Origin: Vibrio ishigakensis
Lineage (GTDB): Bacteria > Pseudomonadota > Gammaproteobacteria > Enterobacterales > Vibrionaceae
Reading direction: 5' to 3'
Assembly: GCF_024347675.1 (NCBI RefSeq)
Contig: NZ_AP024881.1
Location: 62,001-126,000, forward strand
Length of the DNA stretch: 64,000 nucleotides
Part shown: piece by piece, positions 9,318 through 20,363 of the stretch
How the letters are laid out: every line of letters begins with the position of its first letter
How positions within the stretch are numbered: the first letter of the stretch is position 1
Notes under the pieces: model-generated
What the model was told of the DNA's origin: nothing
Database searches by the model: none
What the model saw: only the letters and a program-made list of their open reading frames with translations
Translations under genes and position numbers: made by a program

Positions 9318-9343
9318 GTTTTTTGGTCGCAGAGAGTAGAGAG

Positions 9344-10531
9344 ATGAGTGAACGCTTTGATGTTGTGGTAATTGGTGCTGGCGCATCAGGAATGATGTGT
9401 GCCGCCGAAGCAGGGAAGCGTGGACGTAAGGTTTTGGTGCTGGATCATGCTAAGAAACCGGGTCGAAAAATCCTTATCTCTGGTGGTGGTCGCTGTAATT
9501 TCAGTAACTACGACGTGTCTGCGGCAAACTTCATCTGTAGCAACCCGCACTTTGTAAAATCGGCTCTATCTCAGTATACCAATTGGGATTTTATCTCTAT
9601 GGTGAGCAAGCATGGTATTGAGTTTGAAGAGCGCGACCATGGGCAGTTGTTTTGTGTCGATTCTGCCAAGCAAATCGTGCAGATGCTTCTGGATGAGTGC
9701 GACAGTAACTTCGTTCAGTTCCGCTATCAGATAGCTGTTACCGATATCGAAAAGATCGGCTCTGGTTTTACCTTGCTTGCTAATGGTCATCGTATCGAAT
9801 GTGAATCGCTGGTGGTTGCCACCGGTGGTCTTTCTATGCCTAAGCTGGGAGCGACTCCATTTGGTTATCAATTGGCTGAGCAGTTTGGCTTAAGTGTGGT
9901 ACCAACCACGGCGGGCCTAGTGCCATTCACTTTGCACAAACAAGACAAGATCGATTTTAGCGAGCTATCGGGTATTGCGATTCCAGCTGAGATCTACGCT
10001 GAAGATGGCACCATGTTTAAAGAAGCTTTGCTGTTTACTCACAGAGGCTTGTCTGGGCCATCGGTATTGCAGATCTCATCGTATTGGCAAGCGGGACAGA
10101 AGGTGACTATCAACCTGGTGCCAGAAGCTGATGTTAAAGAACTGCTAGTGCAGAGTCGCGAAAAACACCCAAACCAGACCACTAAGAACACCCTAAGCAA
10201 AGTACTGCCAAAGCGCTTGGTTGAGGTGCTGATTGAGCGTAAACAGCTGACCGACAAACCACTTAAGCAGTTGAATCATAAAGAGTACGATCAGATTGTA
10301 GAGCTGTTAGAGGGTTGGCAGATCGTGCCAAATGGTACAGAAGGGTATCGAACTGCTGAGGTCACTTTGGGTGGTGTAGATACCGATCATCTCTCCTCGA
10401 AGACTATGGAGTGTAAGACTATCTCAGGTCTGTATTTCATCGGTGAGGTGATGGATGTTACCGGTTGGCTTGGTGGCTACAACTTCTGTTGGTGCTGGAG
10501 TTCAGGCTTCGTAGCTGGGCAGAACGCATAA
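9344..10531 (+). CDS. NAD(P)/FAD-dependent oxidoreductase, YhiN/HI0933 family
   Basis: A flavoprotein of unknown substrate. The N-terminus has the FAD-binding Rossmann motif VIGAGASGMMCA, followed by the family signature KKPGRKILISGGGRCNFSN. The C-terminus has the conserved GLYFIGEVMDVTGWLGGYNFCWCWSSG. Length is 395 aa (E. coli YhiN 400). The start at ATG 9344 gives MSERFDVVVIG; the 17 codons upstream overlap the uspB terminator and are not part of the family. It lies beside the usp genes, as in E. coli. Confidence 0.9.
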   Translation: MSERFDVVVIGAGASGMMCAAEAGKRGRKVLVLDHAKKPGRKILISGGGRCNFSNYDVSAANFICSNPHFVKSALSQYTNWDFISMVSKHGIEFEERDHGQLFCVDSAKQIVQMLLDECDSNFVQFRYQIAVTDIEKIGSGFTLLANGHRIECESLVVATGGLSMPKLGATPFGYQLAEQFGLSVVPTTAGLVPFTLHKQDKIDFSELSGIAIPAEIYAEDGTMFKEALLFTHRGLSGPSVLQISSYWQAGQKVTINLVPEADVKELLVQSREKHPNQTTKNTLSKVLPKRLVEVLIERKQLTDKPLKQLNHKEYDQIVELLEGWQIVPNGTEGYRTAEVTLGGVDTDHLSSKTMECKTISGLYFIGEVMDVTGWLGGYNFCWCWSSGFVAGQNA

Positions 10532-10535
10532 AAAA

Positions 10536-10551
10536 CAGGCCGAAAGGCCTG
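10536..10551 (-). terminator. Terminator for the leftward 112-aa membrane protein gene
   Basis: A 6-bp GC-rich stem (10536-10541 with 10546-10551) with a tetraloop. The T run is on the leftward strand. It sits just after the rightward flavoprotein stop and may weakly serve both. Confidence 0.65.
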
Positions 10552-10555
10552 CTTA

Positions 10556-10894
10556 TCAAACTAGAGCTTTACCTAGGCTTAGGTAATTGCGCTTCGCTTC
10601 AAAGTAGCGGTGTTTGTGTGCTTCAAGTTGTGCTTGTAGCACCATCATCTCATCTGAATACTCGCCACGAACTGTAACCGGGGTTTGCTGATAGAAGCGA
10701 GACTTCACTGCAAATTCACTCTTGATAGCATCGTATTTGCGCTCAGCATCGATATAGATGTTGAGGTATTGGCTTAGTTGTTGCTGGATTTCACTTTCTA
10801 CACTTTGTTTCTTTCTTGTTTCGGTGAATCGTTTAATGCTCAGTAGACTCAATGCGGTCGCAGAAGCGGTCGCAACAGCGTAGAAAAACAACAT
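10556..10894 (-). CDS. Hypothetical membrane-anchored helical protein
   Basis: A 112-aa protein that I do not recognise. The first ~20 residues (FFYAVATASATALSLLSI) are a likely membrane anchor. The remainder is charged and probably helical (ESEIQQQLSQYLNIYIDAERKY ... KHRYFEAKRNYL), suggesting a coiled coil facing the cytoplasm or periplasm. It is a single gene ended by its own terminator, between the YhiN-like flavoprotein and transketolase. The start codon ATG (10892-10894) is supported mainly by the position of the membrane segment. Confidence 0.6.
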   Translation of the reverse strand: MLFFYAVATASATALSLLSIKRFTETRKKQSVESEIQQQLSQYLNIYIDAERKYDAIKSEFAVKSRFYQQTPVTVRGEYSDEMMVLQAQLEAHKHRYFEAKRNYLSLGKALV

Positions 10895-11061
10895 CTTTAG
10901 CTCACACCCTCGGAAGACTATTCAGGTGCGCGTATTTTGCACTTGTACAAACTTTAATCAAGTCCCAAAAATGAAAAATGAGTGTCTAAATATTGCACGA
11001 AAGTGTGATCTTCATTCATATCAATGAGTTGGCTATTTTCTATTCAGGAAAATAATTTTAA

Positions 11062-11087
11062 AAAACCGAGTCATGTGACTCGGTTTT
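11062..11087 (-). terminator. Terminator after tkt
   Basis: A stem of ~10 bp around ACCGAGTC/GACTCGGT (11065-11072 with 11077-11084), flanked by A and T runs, ends the leftward tal-tkt transcript. Confidence 0.8.
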
Positions 11088-11104
11088 CCTCAATTCACGG
11101 CTGT

Positions 11105-13096
11105 TCAGCCTAAAAGTTCCTGTGCACTTTTCACCACATTCTCTGTAGTAAAGCCAAACATCTTGAATAGCTCATCTGCTGGTGCAGACTCACCGAAGGT
11201 GGTCATGCCGATGATCTTGCCACCGAAGCCAACATACTTGTACCAGTAGTCAGCGATGCCCGCTTCAACTGCGATGCGCTTAGTTACTGAAGATGGTAGA
11301 ACCGCTTCACGATATGCTTCGTCTTGCTTGTCGAACACGTCAGTTGCAGGCATAGACACTACGCGTACTGCTTTACCAAGGGCTGCTAGTTCAGCTTGGG
11401 CTGCTACTGCTAGCTCAACCTCAGAACCGGTTGCAATGATGATTAGCTCAGGCGTACCTTCACAATCTTTCAGGATGTAACCACCCTTAGCGATATTTGC
11501 TAGAGTCTCAGCGTCACGCTCTTGCTGTGCAAGGTTTTGACGAGAGAAGATCAGAGATGTAGGACCATCTTTACGCTCGATAGCCAATTTCCAAGCCACT
11601 GCAGACTCAACCTGGTCACATGGACGCCATGTGCTCATGTTTGGAGTTACACGTAGAGAAGCCAGTTGCTCTACAGGTTGGTGCGTTGGGCCATCTTCAC
11701 CCAAACCGATTGAGTCGTGAGTGTAAACCTGAATATTCTGAACCTTCATCAGAGCTGCCATACGCATAGCGTTACGCGCGTACTCCATGAACATTAGGAA
11801 GGTTGCACCGTAAGGTACGAAGCCACCGTGCAGTGTGATACCGTTGATGATCGCTGTCATACCGAACTCACGCACACCGTAGTGGATGTAGTTGCCTGAG
11901 AAGTCTTGAGCTTCAAGAGACTTAGAGCCAGACCACATGGTTAGGTTTGATGGTGCAAGGTCCGCAGAGCCGCCCATGAATTCAGGTAGCATCTTGCCGA
12001 ACGCTTCTAGCGCGTTTTGAGATGCTTTACGTGATGCGATGTTCGCAGGATTTGCTTGAAGGTCAGCAATGATTTCTGCTGTCTTCGCTTCCCACTCAGC
12101 AGGAAGGTCGCCGTTTACACGACGCTTAAGCTCAGCGGCTTCCGCTGGGAACTCTTTTGCGTAGGCGTCAAACTTGTCGTTCCAAGCCGCTTCTTTCGCT
12201 TTACCCGCTTCGTTAGCATCCCACTCAGCGTAGATGTCAGCAGGGATTTCAAATGGTGCGTGCTCCCAACCTAGGAATTCACGTGCCGCTGCGATTTCTG
12301 CTTCACCTAGTGGTGCGCCGTGGCAGTCGTGAGAACCTGCTTTGTTTGGAGAACCGAAGCCGATGATGGTCTTAGTACAGATAAGAGTAGGATGTGGGTC
12401 CGCCTTAGCCGCCTCAATTGCTGCATTGATAGCTTCAGCATCGTGACCGTCTACTGCTGGGATTACGTGCCAGCCGTACGCTTCAAAACGCTTAGGAGTA
12501 TCGTCAGAGAACCAGCCTTCAACCTCACCGTCGATAGAGATGCCGTTGTCATCCCAGAATGCGATCAGCTTGCCTAGGCCTAGAGTACCTGCAAGAGAAC
12601 ACGCTTCGTGAGAGATACCTTCCATTAGACAGCCATCACCCATGAATACATAAGTGAAGTGGTCAACGATATCAAAGCCTGGCTTGTTGAACTGAGCAGC
12701 TAGCGCTTTCTCAGCAATTGCCATACCTACTGCGTTAGTCACGCCCTGACCTAGTGGACCAGTTGTAGTCTCGATACCCGGTGCATAGCCATACTCTGGG
12801 TGACCAGGAGTCTTAGAGTGAAGCTGACGGAAGTTTTTCAGGTCATCGATAGATAGCTCGTAACCTGATAGGTGAAGCAGAGAGTAGATCAGCATAGAGC
12901 CGTGGCCGTTTGAAAGTACAAAACGGTCGCGGTCAGCCCACTCTGGGTTTGAAGGGTTGTGGTTCAAGTGACCACGCCATAATACTTCGGCAATATCAGC
13001 CATCCCCATTGGGGCGCCTGGGTGACCAGAGTTAGCTTTTTGTACACCATCCATACTTAGCGCGCGGATTGCATTGGCGAGGTTTTTTCTGTCCAT
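11105..13096 (-). CDS. tkt: Transketolase
   Basis: A thiamine-diphosphate enzyme of the non-oxidative pentose phosphate pathway that moves two-carbon units between sugar phosphates. The N-terminal region has [12 protein letters not shown], and the TPP/magnesium motif [13 protein letters not shown] ... DDN is intact. The pyrimidine domain includes [10 protein letters not shown], and the C-terminal domain starts near [13 protein letters not shown]. Length is 663 aa, the same as E. coli TktA. It lies downstream of tal and ulaG on one strand, so it probably serves ascorbate catabolism. It may be a second copy in the genome, which cannot be checked here. Confidence 0.95.
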   Translation of the reverse strand: MDRKNLANAIRALSMDGVQKANSGHPGAPMGMADIAEVLWRGHLNHNPSNPEWADRDRFVLSNGHGSMLIYSLLHLSGYELSIDDLKNFRQLHSKTPGHPEYGYAPGIETTTGPLGQGVTNAVGMAIAEKALAAQFNKPGFDIVDHFTYVFMGDGCLMEGISHEACSLAGTLGLGKLIAFWDDNGISIDGEVEGWFSDDTPKRFEAYGWHVIPAVDGHDAEAINAAIEAAKADPHPTLICTKTIIGFGSPNKAGSHDCHGAPLGEAEIAAAREFLGWEHAPFEIPADIYAEWDANEAGKAKEAAWNDKFDAYAKEFPAEAAELKRRVNGDLPAEWEAKTAEIIADLQANPANIASRKASQNALEAFGKMLPEFMGGSADLAPSNLTMWSGSKSLEAQDFSGNYIHYGVREFGMTAIINGITLHGGFVPYGATFLMFMEYARNAMRMAALMKVQNIQVYTHDSIGLGEDGPTHQPVEQLASLRVTPNMSTWRPCDQVESAVAWKLAIERKDGPTSLIFSRQNLAQQERDAETLANIAKGGYILKDCEGTPELIIIATGSEVELAVAAQAELAALGKAVRVVSMPATDVFDKQDEAYREAVLPSSVTKRIAVEAGIADYWYKYVGFGGKIIGMTTFGESAPADELFKMFGFTTENVVKSAQELLG

Positions 13097-13120
13097 ATTT
13101 GTTTCCAGTATTTAGATACA

Positions 13121-13143
13121 AAAGGGAGCTCCGGGCTCCCTTT
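13121..13143 (-). terminator. Hairpin between tal and tkt (terminator or attenuator)
   Basis: AAAGGGAGC (13121-13129) pairs with GCTCCCTTT (13135-13143). The leftward strand has a short T4 tract after it, so partial termination between tal and tkt is likely. Confidence 0.6.
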
Positions 13144-13158
13144 GGTTATTTGTGTGGT

Positions 13159-14109
13159 TTACAGCTTTTCAGCGATCATCGACTCAAGCTTACCTTGGTC
13201 AACAGCGAAGTTACGGATGCCTTCCGCCAGCTTTTCTACCGCCATTGGGTCTTGATTGTGCTGCCATAGGAATTCGGCTTGGGTCATAGGGACAGGGTGC
13301 TCAGTAGTGCCTTTCGAGTCCACAAGTTTAGTCTCAACTTTGCCTTGGCTTGCTTCAAGCTCTGCTAGAAGAGGTGGTGCGATAGTCAGGCGATCACAGC
13401 CCGCAAGCTCGAGAATCTCATCGATGTTTCTAAAGCTTGCACCCATAACTACTGTGCTGTAGCCGTGCTGTTTGTAGTGGTTGTATATCTGGGTAACGGA
13501 GATCACTCCTGGGTCTTCGCTAGGTTCAAAATCGCGACCTTCTTTGGCCTTGTACCAATCCATGATACGACCAACAAATGGGGAGATCAGATAGACATCT
13601 GCCTCAGCACAGGCGCGGGCTTGAGCAAAAGAGAACAGTAAGGTCAGGTTGCAGTTAATGCCCTCTTTTTCCAAGATTTCTGCGGCGCGGATACCTTCCC
13701 AAGTAGAGGCTAGCTTGATCAGGATACGCTCATTGGAAATCCCCGCTTGGTTATACATAGCGATCAGTTGACGAGCCTTGGCCACACTCTTTTCTGTGTC
13801 ATAGGAGAGACGCGCATCCACCTCGGTGGAGATGCGTCCAGGAATGGTCTTTAGGATCTCTTTGCCTATGTTGACCGCCAGCATGTCACAGGCAAATTGA
13901 ACCTGCTCATCTTTATCTTGGCTTTGATTCTTGGCGTATTCGATGGCCTGTTGGATAAGCCCTTGGTACTCATCGATTTGGGCCGCTTTTAGAATAAGAG
14001 ATGGGTTGGTGGTGGCGTCTTGAGGTTGGTATTTTTTTATCGCCTCAATCTCGCCTGTATCTGCCACTATGGTGGTGAGCTCACTCAGTTGAGCCAGTAT
14101 ATTTGTCAT
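13159..14109 (-). CDS. tal: Transaldolase
   Basis: Transfers a dihydroxyacetone unit from sedoheptulose-7-phosphate to glyceraldehyde-3-phosphate. The Schiff-base lysine is K132 in [13 protein letters not shown], and D17 and the [10 protein letters not shown] signature are present. Length is 316 aa, like E. coli TalB (317). It lies between ulaG and tkt. Short hairpins follow both ulaG and tal, so the four leftward genes may be one partly attenuated unit. The position in the ula locus suggests processing of pentose phosphate from ascorbate. Confidence 0.94.
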   Translation of the reverse strand: MTNILAQLSELTTIVADTGEIEAIKKYQPQDATTNPSLILKAAQIDEYQGLIQQAIEYAKNQSQDKDEQVQFACDMLAVNIGKEILKTIPGRISTEVDARLSYDTEKSVAKARQLIAMYNQAGISNERILIKLASTWEGIRAAEILEKEGINCNLTLLFSFAQARACAEADVYLISPFVGRIMDWYKAKEGRDFEPSEDPGVISVTQIYNHYKQHGYSTVVMGASFRNIDEILELAGCDRLTIAPPLLAELEASQGKVETKLVDSKGTTEHPVPMTQAEFLWQHNQDPMAVEKLAEGIRNFAVDQGKLESMIAEKL

Positions 14110-14139
14110 TCTTCTACCTAGTTCGGTTGGCTAAAGGCA

Positions 14140-14165
14140 AAAGTGGAAGCCTGAGCTTCCACTTT
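14140..14165 (-). terminator. Hairpin after ulaG
   Basis: An 11-bp perfect stem (14140-14150 with 14155-14165) and a CTGA loop. The leftward strand continues with T4. It lies in the 62-base gap before tal. Confidence 0.65.
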
Positions 14166-14171
14166 GAGGGG

Positions 14172-15251
<1,080 letters not shown>

Positions 15252-15293
15252 TTATTCACGATTTTATATATTCAGGATGTAGGGGGCCGAGCA

Positions 15294-15308
15294 CCTTAAA
15301 ATTTAAGG
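15294..15308. promoter_or_regulatory. Short palindrome between ulaR and ulaG
   Basis: CCTTAAA (15294-15300) and TTTAAGG (15302-15308) are exact inverted copies around a single base, about 55 bases before the ulaG start. No T run follows, so a protein-binding site is possible. Its role is not shown. Confidence 0.3.
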
Positions 15309-15355
15309 CACTTAGCGTATTTTGTTGTTATTGGGTTTAGAGGGTTAGGCTAGGG

Positions 15356-16111
15356 TCACACTAGGATGACCTCAGTTCCTTGCCGCTTGATAGCTTCGAT
15401 GACCTCTGGGTTGGCATCTTTGCCTGTGATCACCACATCTATCTTTTGAGCAGGGCAGAAAAGCATTCCGGTTCTCTGTCCTACCTTAGAGCTGTCCACC
15501 ACCACCACGAGCTTGTCTATCTGTTCTAGCATCTGCTGCTCCGCTACTGCAGTTAGCATGTCCGCCTTATATAGGCCAGTTTCAGTTAAACCTTTGCCTG
15601 AGGTGAACATCCAGTTGCCTGCGTACCCGTTTAGCACATCCGGGGTAGGGTTAAGGAAAATATTCTTAGACTTGTTGTACTGACCCCCAATGATGATCAC
15701 ATCTTGGTGGTCTTCATTAATTAGATAGCTGGCTAGTGGGAAGTAGTTGGTGATGATCTGTACATCACGTCCGCATAATTGCTGTCCCAATAGAAAAGCA
15801 GTTGAGCCACAGTTCACAACTACGCTGTCTCCCGCCTGACAAAGTTCTGCGGCCTTGATTGCGATCAACGTCTTCTCTTCATAGTACTCTGTACTGTTGA
15901 TCGTCAGCGGTGACCAGTTGCTTTTGTTCGATTGAACGCGCTCTGCACCATTGCGAACCTTACGTAGCTTGCCCAGTTCGTCCAGCTTGGAGATGTCTCG
16001 GCGAGCTGTCGCAGGAGAGACATTAAAGTTCTCGGTTATGTTGGAGACATTAATGGATTTGTTCTCTTCTAATAGAGACAGAATCCCGTTATGTCTTTGC
16101 GTTTCGTTCAT
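15356..16111 (-). CDS. ulaR: DeoR-family repressor UlaR
   Basis: A repressor of the ascorbate utilisation genes. In E. coli its ligand is L-ascorbate-6-phosphate. The N-terminal helix-turn-helix (about residues 5-58, with VSPATARRDISKLDELGKLRKV) is followed by the DeoR sensor domain (CQAGDSVVVNCGSTAFLLGQQL; VVVDSSKVG). Length is 251 aa, equal to E. coli UlaR. It is divergent from ulaA-ulaB, and the 384 bases between hold phased repeats and an inverted repeat that are candidate operators. Confidence 0.93.
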   Translation of the reverse strand: MNETQRHNGILSLLEENKSINVSNITENFNVSPATARRDISKLDELGKLRKVRNGAERVQSNKSNWSPLTINSTEYYEEKTLIAIKAAELCQAGDSVVVNCGSTAFLLGQQLCGRDVQIITNYFPLASYLINEDHQDVIIIGGQYNKSKNIFLNPTPDVLNGYAGNWMFTSGKGLTETGLYKADMLTAVAEQQMLEQIDKLVVVVDSSKVGQRTGMLFCPAQKIDVVITGKDANPEVIEAIKRQGTEVILV

Positions 16112-16157
16112 GCCATCACCTTGTGCTCATTTCTGAGCGTTTCGCAATACTAGTGTG

Positions 16158-16214
16158 TGATTGCTTTATGATTACTTTTGATTTGTTTTGATTATATTGC
16201 TCACCAATTTGATT
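16158..16214. promoter_or_regulatory. Helically phased TGATT repeats before ulaR
   Basis: TGATT begins at 16158, 16169, 16179, 16189 and 16210, with spacings of 11, 10, 10 and 21 bases, that is one or two helical turns. All repeats have the same orientation and lie on one face of the DNA. They are likely regulator-binding sites, with UlaR the obvious candidate. This is an inference. Confidence 0.5.
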
Positions 16215-16355
16215 GTCAAACTTTGCATCGGTAAAAATGTGACCTAGAATGTGTATATTTATAAGTGATTGATTTTATTGGTTTAATTTAAATTGTCGTG
16301 ATCTAGTGCTCAATAGTAGGAGTTTTATGGGGTGAAAATTGACCGAAATCAATCT

Positions 16356-16390
16356 AATCACAAATGTGCATTGAATGATTATTTGTGATT
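16356..16390. promoter_or_regulatory. Candidate UlaR operator (10-bp inverted repeat) before ulaA
   Basis: AATCACAAAT (16356-16365) and ATTTGTGATT (16381-16390) are perfect inverted copies with a 15-base spacer, about 105 bases before the ulaA start. The rest of the 384-base gap (16112-16495) is AT-rich and has no convincing open reading frame. Confidence 0.5.
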
Positions 16391-16495
16391 GTTAATTATC
16401 TTTACGTGAGCAAACAGAGGGTAGATTTCTCAAAGAAGGAATCACTCGAACCTACAACTAAATAGAATTAAAAAATTAATCAAAAGGGTAAAGAT

Positions 16496-18280
16496 ATGGA
16501 GTTCTTGTACGATATCTTCTATATATTTTACAGCCAAGTCATGACCAAAGCCCCGCTCCTGCTCGGCTTAGTTACCTGTCTCGGTTATATTCTTCTCAAG
16601 CGTGACGCTACTACCATCATCTCCGGCTCCATCAAGACTATCGTAGGCTTTATGATTGTTCAGGTGGGTGCAGGCACTCTGGTAGCTGGCTTCAAACCTG
16701 TTATAGAAAAGCTAAGTGAAATCCACGGTTTAACCGGCTCGGTTATCGACCCCTACACCTCGATGATGGCCACCATGGAAACCATGGGTGAGAACTACTC
16801 ATGGGTAGGCTATGCAGTATTGTTAGCCCTGGGCCTTAACATTCTTCTGGTGGCTTTCCGCCGCTTTACCGGTATCCGAACCATTATGTTGACTGGACAC
16901 ATCATGTTCCAGCAAGCAGGTTTGATCGCGGTGTTCTACTTCGTGCTTGGTGCAAGCATGTGGGAGACCATCATCTATTCTGCGATTTTGATGGCGCTAT
17001 ACTGGGGTATCTCCTCAAACATTATGTTCAAGGCGACAGAAGAGGTTACTGGCGGTGCTGGCTTCTCTATCGGTCACCAACAACAGTTCGCATCATGGAT
17101 TGCTACTAAGGTTGCCCCAAAACTTGGTGACAAGAATGACAGCGTAGACCACATCAACCTGCCTAAATGGCTGCACATATTCCACGACAGCATAGCGGCG
17201 ACCACTATCGTAATGACGGTGTTCTTCGGCATCATCATGCTGTCATTCGGCCTTGATAACCTGCAAGAGATGGCAGGTGGCACTCACTGGCTTATCTATA
17301 TCTTTGAAACTGGTCTTAAATTTGCCGTAGCTATCCAGGTTATCGTAACCGGTGTGCGTATGTTCGTTGCTGAACTGTCTGAGGCATTCAACGGTATCTC
17401 TGAGCGTCTTATCCCTAATGCGGTCCTGGCTATCGACTGTGCGGCTATCTACGCATACTCGCCTAACGCTATGGTATTCGGCTTCATGTGGGGTGCGGTA
17501 GGTCAATTCGTCGCGGTTCTGGCTCTGCTAGCGTTCGATGCGCCAATTATGATCATCCCTGGCTTCATCCCTATGTTCTTCTCCAACGCAACCATTGGCG
17601 TATTCGCTAACCACTTCGGTGGCTGGAAAGCGGTTATGAAGATCTGTTTCGTGATGGGCATCATCGAAGTTGTTGGTTCTGCATGGGCTATCCATATCTT
17701 CGCTCAATCAGGCACTGAATTTAATGGCTGGATGGGTATGGCGGACTGGGCTCTGGTATTCCCACCTATTATGCAAGGCCTGTCTGTATCGAGCATGTTC
17801 TTCTTCGTAGTCGTGGCGCTAGCAGGTGTGTATATGTACTTCGCATCAGCCAAGCTACGCGCTGAAGAGGATGCAGAGAAAGCCGCAACCATGACAGCAG
17901 TAACCCCAGAAGGCTTCGAGGTTGAGGTAAAAGCGGAACGTGAAGCAACTCAAGTGACTTCAGGCCAAGCAGTAGAACAAAAACCAGTGCGCATCCTAGT
18001 GTGTTGCGGCTCTGGGCAAGGCTCATCAATGATGTGCTCTAAGAAGATTAAGTCTTATCTAGATAAGCAAGGTATCCCAAGCACAACCAGCAACTGTGCC
18101 ATTACAGACCACAAGTCTCGTGTCGATAGCTTCGACATCATAGTCACCTCGGTAGCGCTGGCTGAGCAGGTTATTGAACTGCCAGAGGGCAAGTTCAAGC
18201 TAGGCGTGAAGAACATGATTATGCCTAAGACCTTTGCTGATGACCTAGTTTCAATCATCAAGAACAACTTCCACAAATAA
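16496..18280 (+). CDS. ulaA: PTS L-ascorbate transporter, fused EIIC-EIIB (UlaA-UlaB)
   Basis: Imports L-ascorbate with phosphorylation. Residues 1 to about 455 are the polytopic EIIC (UlaA) domain, with about ten membrane segments (for example [16 protein letters not shown]). A charged linker (about 455-495) leads to an EIIB (UlaB) domain with the phosphocysteine loop [12 protein letters not shown]504 aligns with the active Cys. E. coli has separate UlaA (465 aa) and UlaB (101 aa), so this 594-aa protein is a fusion. The ATG start follows AAAGGGTAAAG. It is the first gene of the rightward ula operon. Confidence 0.95.
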   Translation: MEFLYDIFYIFYSQVMTKAPLLLGLVTCLGYILLKRDATTIISGSIKTIVGFMIVQVGAGTLVAGFKPVIEKLSEIHGLTGSVIDPYTSMMATMETMGENYSWVGYAVLLALGLNILLVAFRRFTGIRTIMLTGHIMFQQAGLIAVFYFVLGASMWETIIYSAILMALYWGISSNIMFKATEEVTGGAGFSIGHQQQFASWIATKVAPKLGDKNDSVDHINLPKWLHIFHDSIAATTIVMTVFFGIIMLSFGLDNLQEMAGGTHWLIYIFETGLKFAVAIQVIVTGVRMFVAELSEAFNGISERLIPNAVLAIDCAAIYAYSPNAMVFGFMWGAVGQFVAVLALLAFDAPIMIIPGFIPMFFSNATIGVFANHFGGWKAVMKICFVMGIIEVVGSAWAIHIFAQSGTEFNGWMGMADWALVFPPIMQGLSVSSMFFFVVVALAGVYMYFASAKLRAEEDAEKAATMTAVTPEGFEVEVKAEREATQVTSGQAVEQKPVRILVCCGSGQGSSMMCSKKIKSYLDKQGIPSTTSNCAITDHKSRVDSFDIIVTSVALAEQVIELPEGKFKLGVKNMIMPKTFADDLVSIIKNNFHK

Positions 18281-18288
18281 CAACAATA

Positions 18289-18312
18289 GCGCTCAGTAAG
18301 ATTGCTGAGCGC
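18289..18312 (+). repeat. GC-rich hairpin between ulaAB and ulaC
   Basis: GCGCTCAG (18289-18296) and CTGAGCGC (18305-18312) form a perfect 8-bp stem with an 8-base loop and no T run. It may stabilise or mark a processing site in the mRNA. Confidence 0.5.
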
Positions 18313-18343
18313 ACCATAAAACAGATTATAAGTGAGTAAGATT

Positions 18344-18814
18344 ATGCAACTGAAAGATTCCCTAACTTCAAACAACTCTATCCTACTTAACGCTCAAGCG
18401 AGCGATTGGAAATCGGCAATCAAGCTGGGCACAGATGCCTTGGTTAAGGCTGGCGTAGTAGAGCCTCGCTACTATGACGCAATCATCACAGCTATCGAAG
18501 AGCAAGGCCCTTACATCTGTATCCATGACGCTTTTGCTCTGCCTCATTGCCGCCCAGAGGACGGAGTTATCAAAACAGGTTTTGCCCTGACTGTGCTTGA
18601 GACGCCTATCTATTTCGAGGGTGTGGATGAGCCTGTTGATGTGCTAGTAACCCTTGCGGGTAAAGACTCTGATGAGCATATCGAGGGCACTATGCAGGTG
18701 GCTAATCTAATTGAGTTTGATGAAGACTTCTCTAAGTTGCGTGCGTGTAAGACTCCAGCGCAGGTAGCGAACCTGATTGAAGAAGCCTTGATGGCGGCAG
18801 AAGAGTTCGCTTAA
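18344..18814 (+). CDS. ulaC: PTS L-ascorbate EIIA component UlaC
   Basis: The cytoplasmic phosphoryl donor to the EIIB domain of the ascorbate PTS. The active histidine is H68 in [10 protein letters not shown]. The start at ATG 18344 gives MQLKDSL, which aligns with MKLRDSL of E. coli UlaC and places the histidine at the same residue number. An in-frame GTG at 18332 is an alternative. Length is 156 aa (E. coli 154). It is followed 10 bases later by the epimerase gene. Confidence 0.94.
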   Translation: MQLKDSLTSNNSILLNAQASDWKSAIKLGTDALVKAGVVEPRYYDAIITAIEEQGPYICIHDAFALPHCRPEDGVIKTGFALTVLETPIYFEGVDEPVDVLVTLAGKDSDEHIEGTMQVANLIEFDEDFSKLRACKTPAQVANLIEEALMAAEEFA

Positions 18815-18824
18815 GGGGGCAGAT

Positions 18825-19517
18825 ATGTATCAGGAACTGAAAAAGAGGGTGCTAGAGGCAAACCTCAAGCTTCCTAAATATGGCTTGGTGACTTTCACCT
18901 GGGGCAACGTCTCTGAGATTGATCGCGAAGCAGGCGTGATTGCCATCAAACCATCGGGCGTGGAGTACGACGCTATGACCTCTGAGGACATAGTGATCCT
19001 AGACCTTGAAGGCAATCGCATCGAAGGTACGCTCAATCCATCTAGCGACACCCAGACCCATATTGAAATCTATAAGGCGTTTCCTGGTGTGGGAGGCATA
19101 GTTCATACCCACTCTCGAAATGCCACTATTTGGGCTCAAGCCGGTCTGGATATCCCAGCACTTGGCACCACTCATGCGGATTACTTCTACGGAGACGTCC
19201 CATGTACTCGTCCCCTAACAGCGGAAGAAATCAAGGATGAATACGAGCGACACACAGGCACAGTAATCATCGAAGAGTTTAGTAAGCGCGACCTAGACCC
19301 TGCGGCGGTACCGAGTGTAGTAGTGAGTGGGCATGCGCCATTCTCTTGGGGTAAAGATGCCTTTGATGCGGTGCACAACGCCGTGGTCCTCGAAGAAGTG
19401 TCGGCTATGGCACTGGCTACGCGCTCACTGAATCAGAACATCAAGATCCAGCCGGAGCTATCGGATAAGCACTACCTGCGCAAACACGGTGAGAATGCTT
19501 ACTACGGCCAGAACTAA
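18825..19517 (+). CDS. ulaF: L-ribulose-5-phosphate 4-epimerase (UlaF/AraD type)
   Basis: A zinc enzyme of the class II aldolase family that converts L-ribulose-5-phosphate to D-xylulose-5-phosphate, the last dedicated step of anaerobic ascorbate use. Zinc ligands are seen in IVHTHSR and near [11 protein letters not shown]. Conserved blocks are [17 protein letters not shown] and NPSSDTQTH. Length is 230 aa (UlaF 228, AraD 231). The ula context favours ulaF over araD. AAGGGGGC lies before the start. Confidence 0.9.
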   Translation: MYQELKKRVLEANLKLPKYGLVTFTWGNVSEIDREAGVIAIKPSGVEYDAMTSEDIVILDLEGNRIEGTLNPSSDTQTHIEIYKAFPGVGGIVHTHSRNATIWAQAGLDIPALGTTHADYFYGDVPCTRPLTAEEIKDEYERHTGTVIIEEFSKRDLDPAAVPSVVVSGHAPFSWGKDAFDAVHNAVVLEEVSAMALATRSLNQNIKIQPELSDKHYLRKHGENAYYGQN

Positions 19518-19537
19518 TCCAAGTTTGAGGTTTCCCT

Positions 19538-20359
19538 ATGTACAAAGTCTTAGCGTTGGACCTAGATGGCACTGTGCTTAATGATGAGCACGGTATCCAT
19601 CCTGAAGTAAAACAGGCCATTACAGAGGCTCAAAAACAGTGGCATGTGCTGATCGTCACCGGCAGACACCATACTGCCGCGAGACCCTACTACTACGAGT
19701 TGGGCCTTGATACGCCGATCATCTGTTGCAATGGCACCTACATCTACGACTATGCCACCGAGTCGGTACTCAAGCATCAGGCGATAGAAAAAGAGAGTGC
19801 TCTTAAGTTTATCGAGTTGACCCAAGAGTTTGGAGTCAAGATGGTGATGTACGTTACCGATGCCATGACCTATTCCAACTACAACCCTATCACCTATATG
19901 GAGGTGTTGGAGGAATGGGCTCTGACGGCGCCTGAGCAGCATAGGCCCAAGATATTCAAGATCGACTCCTTCGCCGAGATGGTGAAAAACAGCGAGCACG
20001 TTTGGAAATTCGTGGTCGAGGGAGAGCCTGAGTCGGTAGATAAATTAGTAAAACACCCTTGGGTGCAAGAGGCGTTTAATGGCGAGCGCTCATGGTCAAA
20101 CCGTGTGGACTTCGCCGCCAAAGGCAACAGCAAAGGGCTTCGTCTTGCCGAGTATATCTCTGAGCTTGGCCTAGATGCGGAACAAGTCATCGCTGTGGGC
20201 GATAACCACAACGATATCTCAATGCTCAAGTTTGCCGGCCTAGGCGTGGCAATGAAAAACGCCGATGACCTAGTGAAATCCCACGCCCAAGCGGTATGTA
20301 AAACAGATAACAACAAGGATGGCTTAGCCCATCTAATACGTGAAAATTTTAAAGGATAA
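19538..20359 (+). CDS. HAD-superfamily phosphatase, Cof/YidA type, in the ula operon
   Basis: A cytoplasmic sugar-phosphate phosphatase by family. Motif I is LDLDGTVLND (D8 and D10), motif II is VTGRH, and the C-terminal motifs are KGNSKGLRLAEY and VGDNHNDISML. Length is 273 aa, typical of Cof-type HAD enzymes. The E. coli ula operon has no such gene. It lies between ulaF and ulaD, its 3' end running up to 5 bases before the ulaD start. It may remove a dead-end phosphate from the pathway or limit phosphosugar stress; the substrate is unknown. Confidence 0.82.
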   Translation: MYKVLALDLDGTVLNDEHGIHPEVKQAITEAQKQWHVLIVTGRHHTAARPYYYELGLDTPIICCNGTYIYDYATESVLKHQAIEKESALKFIELTQEFGVKMVMYVTDAMTYSNYNPITYMEVLEEWALTAPEQHRPKIFKIDSFAEMVKNSEHVWKFVVEGEPESVDKLVKHPWVQEAFNGERSWSNRVDFAAKGNSKGLRLAEYISELGLDAEQVIAVGDNHNDISMLKFAGLGVAMKNADDLVKSHAQAVCKTDNNKDGLAHLIRENFKG

Positions 20360-20363
20360 TTCC

